Of a DNA stretch of 64,000 bases, positions 11,801-21,705 are shown piece by piece (the first letter of the stretch is position 1; the number at the start of each line of letters is the position of its first letter). The position numbers and the translations under genes were made by a program. Under the pieces are notes generated by a model, which did no database searches, had not been told where the DNA came from, and saw only the letters and a program-made list of their open reading frames with translations. The stretch spans positions 975,705-1,039,704 of the forward strand of contig CM074809.1 in the NCBI GenBank assembly GCA_037447605.1, in the 5' to 3' direction. Source of the stretch: Zygnema circumcarinatum. Lineage: Eukaryota; Streptophyta; Zygnematophyceae; Zygnematales; Zygnemataceae.

Positions 11801-12311
11801 TGCAAAACTAAGATTTGTGTTCATCTATGCCTGTCTGAAAAAAGTAACTTGACACCTTGTGGGTTTCTAGATGTACTTCAGTAGCCTACTTGAGAAGCCT
11901 GCATCCTATTTGAGAAGCTTCTGCTGAGATTGACAAGGTTCACACGTGGTTTCCCTGCAGATCCCGAGTGACACGTGTGCGCAGAGACCGACTATGGGCA
12001 GACGGAAGCCATCGGCAACTTGCCTCTCTGCGCTTCTCGGAAGCAGCACCCTCAATGGGCTATGTACGGCAGGAGGGGGGGCGGAATATGACCTTGACAG
12101 AAGTTACGGGAGGCGAGAAGGGGAAGATGTGGGGCAAAGTCAAGAGAGGAGAGAGAAGGTGCAGCCGAAACCTCGGAGGTTGATATCCTCCGCTCTGCTG
12201 CTGGGAGGGGCCATGGTGCTGACCAATGGGGCGGCCCCTCTTGGGGCGAAGGTGGTGGTGGCGTGTGTTCTCAAGTGCATCATTAGGCCGCAGAAGAGTT
12301 TGACTTCGTAG
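8869..12311 (+). CDS. START-domain lipid-binding protein with membrane segments
   Basis: Nine exons: 8869-9038, 9553-9753, 9966-10125, 10270-10358, 10474-10798, 10931-11194, 11402-11483, 11594-11787, 11961-12311. All junctions are GT/AG and in phase; the product is 611 residues. Hydrophobic segments fall near residues 80-125 and 130-165. An acidic linker follows, then a START (lipid-binding) domain near residues 270-500 with the plant-type signatures TEYLSTTQFSDCSPEVLRDF, KYPLCSAREYVLASKLW, VYESMWRIRAV and MPKEIAKMGFKRGIWGYVKK. The tail has another hydrophobic stretch near 565-605. It resembles the plant membrane START proteins rather than the DUF1336 type. The likely role is lipid sensing or transfer at a membrane; the ligand is unknown. 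The first exon is the least certain part, although its phase fits. Confidence 0.85.
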
Positions 12312-14764
12312 GTATAGCGAGAAGTTGGAGAGAGAGAGAGAGAGAGGAGAGAGAGAGGGAGAGAGGAGAGGCCAGCGGTAGCCCGGTAGCTCGATCTGAA
12401 AGTGAACTCCCCCAAATTGGGGAGTGCAGGTTTAGGGTGTCTCTTGCTATTGGCCGCAGGGCGGCATCGCCCGAAAAAGGCGGATGTGTGGTGTAAATTT
12501 TTTTGTGAAGCTTTTGTGCTTGTTGATTTTGTCCATTTTAGGGTAGATTTAGGCTCGGAAACCGAGGCTCAGAAGTAGATTTTTTGTTGCGAGAGCAGCA
12601 ACTGCCAGCTGTGGCACAGCTTTGTACATTATTTTTCTCGAAAAAAACAAACACCGACCGGCTCATACCAATGAGCGCTTTTCCAAACACCTGTGACTCG
12701 TTGCTTGGCAGTGTTTTGAACCGGTTTGGAGTCCGGTTTTAGGGTTCATTTCGGGGATTTTTCTGATCTTTTAAGCGTTGTCTTGCTGTGTGGTTATAGA
12801 TGTGTGATCTCAGTCCTTCACTTGAACTCATGTCTAAAAAGATAATGATCCATGTCATGGCCTCAATCATATTTAACTTTATTCTGACGGCTGTGTACCT
12901 ACTAGCTAGCGCCCACCCATCCTTCCCAGTGACTGCTTCTTCGTGCGCATGCCGGTAAGCCTGCATGCATTGTATTCGGCCTCTGTGGGACTCGGTATGA
13001 CATGGGGTGCCAGCCGCCATGCTTGCCTTTCGAAATTCATTGGTAAACACAGAACATCCTTCGCTTTCTCCCCGCAAAATTCCGGTAAAACAAAGCCTGA
13101 GTTCTGTGTCTTTTAGTTCACGCCTAAAACCCAGTTGCGAAAATGTTCATGAACAACGGGTGGGCCCTCGAGTCCTTTGAGGGTCATGGGCTCCTCGCAG
13201 CTTCATGCCGTCCACACATGCCATTCATTCGTACCCAGTAGACTTCTCCAACCAACCATTGGTGCTGTTGGCGGGTTCGCAAAGCAATGGTTGCTAACAT
13301 TCGAATTGGTTGACTTGGTTGCCAGCCAACGGTTGAGACCATTGGCAATGGTTGACTGGGTCCACCAACCGATGGTCGCCGGCGCCCCAAGCAATTATTG
13401 GTTCGGTCTCTAGAAAAACCAACTGGCAACGGTTGCCTCGGCCGCCACCCCAACGGTTGGCAGTCACTTCCAATGTGTGGTCCAACAAAATCTTGAACCA
13501 GCCAGGCCGAGGGCGGGCCTAATCGTTTGCGGTCGCAAACGCGCCACGTTGGATGCTTTCAATATTGCAGAATCCATAAAAATCTGCGTTGACCATTCAG
13601 CGCTCGTCACATGGCAATGAGAATCGGTCGGCGCGAATCGGCTGCGAGCTCTCGCCCTCGCGGCGGGTCAACGCCTGCCAGCATGGCATCCAGGAGGATC
13701 CACTGTGTCACATGGCGACGTGCGATTAGCCATTCAATCGCGTTTTGTGGATCCTTCCTCGGAGTAGATTCCTGCGAAACGCCATCGTGGCACCCACGTC
13801 GGCGACGCGCCCTCATGGAACCCCGCTTCGCGTCGCACTTGACCCTCAACAGCCACATGGAACCCCTCATGCCTGTCCAGTGCATTGTCGCACCCTGCTC
13901 GATGACGTCAGGACCCAAACTTGTCCGTTCGTAGCATGAACACAGACAGCCTGGGCTCGTACGGCGCGCGGCAATGCAGCCTCCCCCGGCTGCCACCTGG
14001 CCGATGCGCCCGCCCCCGCCCCCACTTGCGCCACCCGGGACAGTCCGCTGTACGGACAGGCCGGTGATCGCGCCGCCGCATTCATGCAAGCCTCCCGTCC
14101 GGGCACGTGCGACAAACCATCACCACCCCACGCGCGCCACGTGGCCGTGCTGCCGTTTGTCGTTTTGTGTTCGCCCCAAGGCAGTAACGGGCCGGTCTCG
14201 TTCCGGACACAAGAAAATTCGCCGAACGGTCCACGACAAAAAATTCTAACTGCCACGTGTCCCTTGTGCAACACGTGGCTAGCGGATGGCCGTTCGAAGC
14301 TTGTCGGTGCCGCCCAGGACGGCGCGATCCGGCTTGCCCAGTGTGAACGCGGCGCCCGGATCTGGTTCCGGCCACCCTTGCCCGGCCCGTATTGTACGGA
14401 CCATTTTTTGGACCGTACAGTACCGTTGCCCTGCCGTACAGTAACCGTGCAGTTCGTACAGTCCATCGTTGACCGCACGAGGGAGCGCCGGCTAATGGCG
14501 CGGCGCCGCGTGGCTTTCCCGCTTTCGCCCCCCCTTCCCTTGCGCGCCTCCCTCGCTCTCCCTCTCCCTGCTTCCCTCTCCCTTCCTCTCTCCCTCTCCC
14601 TGCCCCCTCCATCTCTCGCTCTCCCTCGCTCTCTCTCTCTCTCTCTGCGTGTTTGTGCTGCGCTCGAGCACACGTGCAAGGCGCGGAGAGGTCCTCCCTC
14701 CCTCCCTCCCTCCCTCCCTCCATGGCGGGCGGAGGCGCTCGGCGGTGAACGCGTGCGTGCCGCG
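12312..14764. promoter_or_regulatory. intergenic region and promoter of the CDPK-like gene
   Basis: No supported gene. A GA run (12331-12372) sits in the 3' flank of the START gene. Positions 13240-13460 hold many CAACGGTTG and CAATGGTTG words, including exact copies at 13327, 13427 and 13451. The promoter proper shows CACGTG at about 14104, 14138, 14254 and 14272, then five GTAC words at 14395, 14415, 14420, 14436 and 14456, then a CT tract (14517-14660) and a CCCT run (14692-14721) just before the ATG at 14765. Confidence 0.6.
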
Positions 14765-17700
14765 ATGGAGAAGGCCTCCGTGCGGACGCGGTCCCGCGTG
14801 AAGCCCACGCGGCGATTCCAACTGCGGCCGCGCAGCAAGGAGAGCCGCAGCGTGCAGCGCCAGAAGAAGCTCGCGCAGACCGCAGCGCACCCCCCGCCCA
14901 AGACCGCACCCGCAGGTGCTGCTCGCTCGAGCACTGCCCGAGAGAGAGAGAGAGAGATAAGGGGGAGGAAGGAGGGCGTATTTGTAGTTATTATCTACTA
15001 GCGGTGATATATATATTGCAAAATATTTCTTTTTCTTAAAGATCGAGCGACTTTTCAAGTGTTTGCTTGTCTTCTCCAAGCTTGCACGGTCGGAGGTGCG
15101 GACTTTAGGGGGAGGGATGGGTAGATGTTGAAGTCTCTCTTAGACTCAGAGATCCTAAGAGTAGTACTAAGAAGTTTACTAGTCATAATACGAGAAGGTT
15201 AACTTGTGAGTCTTTCTAAGACTCAGAGTGCGTTTGCAAGGGTAGGTTTGTTCGCAATACTACCCTCCGTTAGGGTTTGTTGCTGCTCAGCTTCATCCGC
15301 TCACATGCGAGCGGCTGAAGTGCGTCATGGCTGACGCGCATGGCGGAAAGATGCCCGCGCTGGCGCTTGTTTAGAGGAAGGAGTCGAGCATTTGCCATAG
15401 CTTAACCCTAAGAACCACGAGCTGGTGCAGCAAGACGTTAGCTTTTGGCGAGTTTTGAGTCCTCCGCTTGCTTATGAAGTAAAGGAAAGCACATGCTAGG
15501 TCTGTCGTACGTTGCTTTACTCACACGTTTGCCCTAAACAATACACTCATACACTGTTTGACATGCTTTTGTTTCTAATCTTGTCGTGCAATTTTCAGGA
15601 GATAGCAACATAGTGGCCCTAAGCAGCGCAGCTATGTCGACCTCGGCTCCCACGGAAGTGCAGCTTCTGGACAGTGAAGCCATGGCAGAGAGCTTGGATG
15701 CATCAGCAGGATGGTGCGGCCCTTTCCTGCTTCCACAGACAGCCGGGACTTTCTCAGACGCTTTCAGCTCACTCGAGGGGGAGTTAGGGCGAGGAAGGCG
15801 AGGTGATGTGCGGCAGTGCAAGCAGAGGGGGACCGGCCGACTCTGCGCCTGCAAGTCGATAAGCAAGTCGCTCTTATTGGTAAGAACTTCGGCCCCTTCG
15901 TTCTTTGATGCAGCGTTCGTACGCCGGCTTGCTGAGGTTGCTGCCTGCAGTTGACATGGCTATGCATAATTCTGTCCCTTCAACATGAACAGCTTCTTTC
16001 TGCTGAAAACGCTTAGAAACTCGAGCAATCACGCAGAAATATGATGTGTCTTCTTCTTCTCCTCGCCCTTCTCCCTTATTGATGAAAAGTACATGGTATA
16101 GACAGTGTCTAACATTCCCTTTGTGTGGTGCGGCAGCCGAGTCCGCCTGCCATTGCGGCCCTCCACATGGAGCTGAGCATTCAGACGAGCCTCGCCGGCC
16201 ACCCCAACATCGTGGAGCTCATCGGTGTGTACGAAGACCCCTCCGCGGTGCGCGTAGTCGCGGAGCTTTGCGCGGGAGGCTCCCTCGCAGACCTCCTAAG
16301 GAAAGCAAACGCATTTCGAGAACTCGAAGCCGCATGGCTGCTCGGGTGAATGCAGCATCCCAGCCTATAGAATTCTGCTCTCTCTCGCTTTCTACCAACT
16401 CTTCTTCCCTTTTTCCTGCCCATGTTTCTTACGTTCGATTGATTCGTGCGAGCAGGCGGGTGGTCGAGGGAGTGCACGCGTGTCACAAAAGCGGAGTTGT
16501 ACTCCGCAGCATTCATCCGAGGGCTGTTCTCGTTGGGAGGGGAGCTTCAGTGGAGCCCAAAATTGCGGATTTTTCGAATGCGGTGCAGCTGCCGATGGGA
16601 CACGCGGCAACAGGAGCGGTCGGAGAGCTGTCGTACATGGCGCCGGAGGTTCTATGTGGAGCAATGTACGGCCCTGCCGTTGACATATGGAGCCTTGGAG
16701 TCACTCTCTATCAGCTGCTTTCCGGTGAGCGCTTGCATGTCAGGGTTTTTGAACTTGTCGAACTTATGTTTGGCACCTGCATGGGGTTTAGGGCTGTTGG
16801 AATGATGCGTGAGGAGTTTTACTGAACAAATAATAAGCTGGTGTTAAGGAGGACTGTTGAATAAAACTAAAGGTTGACAACCAGCGGGAGTATGCATTCC
16901 TTAACCAGGGCAGGGTAGTCTTACCGATAATCCTATACAGAAATGAGCTCATTCAAACCCGTTTCGTCAGCAAACCACGCGTTTTCAGTCCTCATTGAGC
17001 ATTGCACGTTGTTAACATGTACTTTAGATTCAATTTTCATTGCAAAGTTTGCATTCCCCCCTCGCCCCTTCCTGCAGGCGTCCTTCCCTTCCACGGCGCA
17101 ACCGCCCCCGAGGCCATGGCCTCCATCTGCCGCGCTCACCTCGACTTCCAGAGCCCTCCCTGGCCGTCGATCTCCTCCTCCGTGAAGGCTCTCATCCGTC
17201 AGATGCTGGCCCGGGATGCCCGCAACCGGCCCACCACAGAGCACCTCCTGCGCCATCCATGGCTTCGCCCCATGGGCTCAGCGGACCAAGCCGTCGCATC
17301 CATCCAGTGTCTCCACTCCCAGCCCCTCCCCTCTCCCATGGCTGCCTCTCTCCTACCCTTCCCTCCACCCTCCCTCCCTCCCCCTCCTCCTTCCTCCTCC
17401 TTCCCTCCCTCCCATCTCCTTCACCACCACTCCTCCTCCTCCCACTTGTCCTTCCCTCAAACCCTTCTCCCATCTGCCCACTCTCCCCCCCTTCATGAAC
17501 CTCTAATCCCCTCCCACCCACTCGCCCTCCAAACCCTAAATTCGCACTCTTCCACTCCCTCCTCCTTCCTCGCTCCCACTGCTCCCCCTTTCTGGACCAC
17601 CGTTCCCCCCACAATCCCATCCGGCCCTCTCACGCTGCCACCTGGCCCGCCTCCCTCCATCTCCTCCTCCAGCGGCGGCTCCCCCCCCGACTCTCCCTCC

Positions 17701-18282
17701 CCCCTGCCGCCATGGCCAGGGTTCGTAAGAGACCTCTCCCCAGAGCCCCTCTTCGGCCACTTCCAGTTCCCGGCTGACCTAGCCGCCGACCACACGTGCG
17801 GCCGCCAACCGACATCCCCCTCGGGGCCGGGCCCCGAGTCCACTCTCGCGGCGCTCCTGGATCAACGGCTCGCGGTTCTGCGCCTGCCGGCCCCGCAGGG
17901 GGGGGCGTCCGTACAGGGATCAGCGGCGAATCTACCCTTGATCCAGGCGCAAATCGGCGGTGCGGGGGTGGATCCGCAGTTCGAGGCGTTGATCTCGTCG
18001 CGGGTGGACCCGTCGCGCTCGCCGTCGGGGACGTCGGATGTGACCTCCGCCGCTTCCCCGAAGGGGCTGCCTGGCGGCCTTGGGTTTGCGTGGGCGGAGG
18101 GAGGGAGGGGGAAGAGGGAGAGAGAGAGGGAGAAAGAGCGGGAGAGAGAGAGAGAGAGGGATGTGGAGAGGGCGGAAGGGAGTGAGGCGGAGAGGGAGTC
18201 CACGTACGACTTCCTGTGCGGCCTGCATGACCTGGCGGACCCGTGGCCGAAGGAGGCTGTGATGGAGCAGTTGGCGAGTTAA
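14765..18282 (+). CDS. CDPK-like predicted pseudokinase with Pro/Ser-rich tail
   Basis: Five exons: 14765-14915, 15599-15879, 16137-16345, 16456-16724, 17078-18282; all GT/AG and in phase; 704 residues. The kinase domain (about residues 112-390) is closest to CDPK/PEPK-related kinases: LGRGRRGDV loop, ACKSISK lysine, AGHPNIVELIGVYEDPSAV, APEV and DIWSLGVTLYQLLSG. The catalytic loop, however, reads VVLRSIHPRAVLV where HRDLKPENI is expected, so the catalytic Asp, the Lys and the Asn are all gone, and DFG is DFS. ATP-binding residues remain. There are no EF-hands; instead a roughly 300-residue Pro/Ser-rich tail ends in an Arg/Glu run encoded by a GA repeat (18110-18165). A regulatory or scaffold pseudokinase is the likeliest reading. 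Expression is probably controlled by the GTAC/G-box promoter upstream. Confidence 0.85.
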
Positions 18283-18966
18283 AAGCTGCTCCGCGCGTGT
18301 TGGGGGGGGAAAGGAAGAGAGAGGGAAAGGGGAGGGAGTGGACGCGCGCTGAATCGGTTACAAGCGGTCGCTTTCTGGTTGTCGTTATCATTGAACGGAT
18401 GCGAAAGGCTCGAGGACGGTAGAGGATGACATTTTTTAGCAGCTTTAGTCACCACGTTGTCAAGTTTGTAGAGTTTTTTTTATGTGTTGTGACAAGGCTT
18501 CTTTAGTTGGACTTTGGTTAGCGGATGTGACACGTGTAGATGGTCGGCTCGGGAGTGGAGTGTGCTCACAGACCAGCTCAGAGGGTGTGCCGAGAGGCGT
18601 GGGAGCGAGTGTGGTAGTTTTCTCTTTTGCCTCTATGCGGGTTTCCTACAATAGACATAGTATCTTATTTTCCATGTAGCAGCAGCGACACACCCCTTGG
18701 AGCAGCTGATTTGAATCTGACAAGCACAAAAAAATGTGAACTTGAATTTTCTTTTCTGAAAAAATGTAAAAGCAAGAAAGGGAGCCTCTCATAGGCAATT
18801 CCCCCTCACCAACAATTGTTTATCGCTGGCAAACACTGCCAAAACCTGCCAGCGATCATTCCTACTGAAACCAAAAAAGGCGTAATTTCCTTAAGAGCTC
18901 CACATTAACAAGCTAACTCCACATTAACTACTTGCCCTGCTTGCCCTTCCCCCCCTCCCCCTCTCC
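18283..18966. other. convergent 3' intergenic region
   Basis: It lies between the rightward kinase gene and the leftward transaldolase gene. No open frame of note. It contains the two 3' untranslated regions and AT-rich stretches around 18720-18780 that could serve as polyadenylation regions. Confidence 0.5.
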
Positions 18967-21401
18967 TTAGTCGGCACCATCCACAGCTACCTCCGCGAGA
19001 GTGGCATCTTCGCCATGGCCTCCTCCCCTTCCACCATTATCGTCCATCATGTGCCCCTCCTCCTCCTCCGCCCCCATGGCTCGCGCAGCTCGCTCAAAGT
19101 CTTCCGCCGCCCCGAGGGTGGCCTCGTTCGCGAACATGTCGGCGACGACCGAGGGAGGCAGAGCGAAGGTGGTGATGCCCTCCACGGCGAGGGAGGTCAC
19201 TTGCTGACTGCTCTTGATGGAGGCAACCAGCACTCGCAGCTCACTGTCGAGGCCCTCTACTATTTCCTGATTTCACAACGGATTGCACACGAGCAGCATA
19301 CACAAAAGTAAAGGAAAGGGGGGGGGGGGAGGGGAGAGGGTGGATGGAGGGGAGGAGGAGAGAATGTACAAAACAAGAGCAATTTAGTACCACAGCATCA
19401 CTTTAGTCTGTGTAGAGGCGGAAACATAGGAGCATAGGCTTGGAAGAAGGAGCAGAAACCTGCCTATGGACAAGGTAATATAGTGCTTCAATCACAGACA
19501 GATTCACCTTCTATATTGCGGGGTTTGGGACTTCAGGTACATACCATCATGTCTATTACTTCTGCCTCACCATCTCTCCCCTGAGAGATGATTCGGCCTA
19601 AATATGGAGCAGCGTATTCGGCCCCTATTGAAGCTGCAAGAAGGACCTGCATGGCGAACTATAAAGCATGAGAATGGAGACCAGCAACTTCTATTCGAGT
19701 GAGAATCGCGAGCATGGAACCATACTGAAACTCAACATTATGCTTATCCAAGACTTGCGTTCCGAAAAAGTGTCATCCACGTGCAACGCATTGGATACTG
19801 AATGCATCCTCATATACCAAGACATGTATAGGCCCAGAGCATTGCCTGGTGAGCATTATATATTCCCGTCATTGTCACCCGAATGCCTCGCTTCACCAAC
19901 AAGTTGGCGGCTTCAAGGCCGTCTTGAGTGAGGGGTATCTTCACCTATAGCATCGCCAGCGCCAATATTTCAAGATTAGGTGATGGGCAGGGAAAATATT
20001 GAACATTTGAAACAACCCAACAACAGATTTTAAATGTTCAACAGCAGAAAACTCTAATTCCAAAAGACATTAATTTCGCATGCCTGTGGGCTTTCTGCAA
20101 ATAGACGATTCATGAAAGCCGCCATAACGACTACTCACCACCACTCTTGGATCAATGTAGGCAAGCTCGAGTCCTGTACGAATGTACTCGTCAGTGGTTC
20201 CCCCCCAAGCTTGCAGCTGCACCTCCTCCGCTCCCTGTACAGCATGGCCACAGTGAGGGGTTAATGTGACGAAAGGTCTTCCCTTGCGTCCTTCAGCAAT
20301 TCAAGGATTCCCCATCCGTTTTCTCCTCTCTGGTTATTGCTTTCAGGTTTGAGTGTCGACTTACGAGAGAAAATGCCTCATTAGTGAGGTCAGTGAGCCG
20401 TTCAATAGAGCATTCTACACCTGCTCTTTCAAGAAGAATGGGGTTGGTGGTCACACCTGCACAAATGTTTAGAAGTGTCAAGGAAAACTGATTTTAATAA
20501 CACCATAAAGTCCATCGACTGAATTTATAAAGGAATTCTTTTATTATTCACTTAGAGAGCACCATTTATCAAACAGCTCCAAGGTGCGTATCACTTCAAT
20601 GGGCGTTCTCATGAGCAGAATGAAAAATATACTTGAAAACTGCTCTTTGTATTTCTATAATCACCCCTCTGCAATATAATCCGCTTCACCAAATAACACA
20701 CTGTCTTAAATACCCTAGGGAACCAAGCTGCATACCATAAAAAGCTCCAGTGGGCAGCCATTGTTCCCACAATCGCTCATCCGCCGTGTCGAGAAACAGC
20801 CGTAGATTCGCTCGATTTCGCTCCACAAGCCCCTCGCCAGCAGTCCGAGAATAGCACTGCACCTTCACATCTCCTTTACTGTTCGACCACCACCCAAACC
20901 TCCCACTCCCATGTAAATTCTCTCCCTCACTTCATTTCTCCATCCAAAAAAAACCCAAAACCAGGACTCTCCTCCTTCCAACCCGCCTCCCGCCTCTTCG
21001 CCCCCCCACCCAATCTCTTCCCTCCAACTCCATTCCCGCCGCCTCGGCCACCATCCAGCCCTTCCTCATCCTCCCACCTCCCAGAGCTCTTCGTCGCTCA
21101 TTTCTTCTCCTTATCTCTCTCTCTATCTCTCTCCCTCTCACCATCGCTCTCTCTCTCTCTCTTCCCCACCCCACCCCTTCCGTATAAAAGATACTTTCTA
21201 AGCTAAAAACCCACCTGGCGAACGTAATGCGAGTGGGGCGACGGTGCTGCAGAGGGAGCGCCGTCCGCAGAGCGACGGACTGTAGAGGGGACCGCAGCGT
21301 GAGGGCGGGCGCGTGCATGGCGGACGAGAGCAGAGCCCCTCCCTCCTCCTCCTTCTGCAGGCGCGCGCTAAAGGGGAGGGGGCAGGAGGTTCGCGCGCCA
21401 T
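18967..21401 (-). CDS. short-type (TalC/fructose-6-phosphate aldolase-like) transaldolase, probably plastid-targeted
   Basis: Seven exons on the minus strand: 21401-21215, 20873-20736, 20456-20365, 20234-20139, 19944-19846, 19646-19545, 19266-18967; 337 residues. Motifs in order: LRLFLDTADERLWEQWL, GVTTNPILLERAG, VKIPLTQDGLEAANLLVKRG (with the Schiff-base lysine), VTMTGIYNAHQ, GAEYAAPYLGRI, LVASIKSSQQ. This is the small bacterial-like transaldolase family, which moves or releases a three-carbon dihydroxyacetone unit in sugar-phosphate metabolism. The first exon (62 codons) is Arg/Ser/Pro/Cys rich with almost no acids, like a chloroplast transit peptide. Intron 5 uses a GC donor (CAG/GCAATG). 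The exon 1 to exon 2 join uses an AAAG acceptor and is the least certain. The tail is acidic and glycine-rich. Confidence 0.85.
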
Positions 21402-21705
21402 GGCCTTGAAGCCGAAGAAACCACGCGTGCGGCCACTTCCATGTACACAGTTCCATATTCCAGTTCCAGATTTTTGCAGCCTGTTGCGGATATAAAAGGC
21501 GTTTCGCTGTTACTGACTGCTCAGAAATTAGCGTTCAACGCTACCCGAACTGGGGACATGGAGACAGAACCGGAAGCCCCGAGGAAGGCGCAGATGATGG
21601 ATGACCTTGAAGAACGCTTTTTAGGGTTCGCAGTTTTTAGGGTTGGCGTTTGCTTCTCTCGCTCCTCCTGCTTTTCTCCTCTTGCTGGGGGTGTGCCTGG
21701 CTCTC
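21402..21705. promoter_or_regulatory. compact bidirectional promoter (304 bp)
   Basis: It separates the start codons of the leftward transaldolase and the rightward SAP30BP homologue. It holds one GTAC word (about 21442), an AT-rich TATAAAAG at about 21490 and two TTTTAGGGTT telobox-like words at about 21618 and 21634. An upstream ATG at 21558 opens a 67-codon frame that overlaps the SAP30BP start in another frame. Confidence 0.55.

Noticed and set aside
13867-15079. Long minus-strand Arg/Glu/Gly-rich frames opposite the kinase leader
   Set aside because: Low-complexity mirror of the CT-rich leader and promoter; the plus strand explains the region.
17192-18391. Minus-strand Gly/Ser/Pro-rich frames up to 253 codons
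   Set aside because: Antisense to the last exon of the kinase gene; composition reflects its Pro-rich tail.
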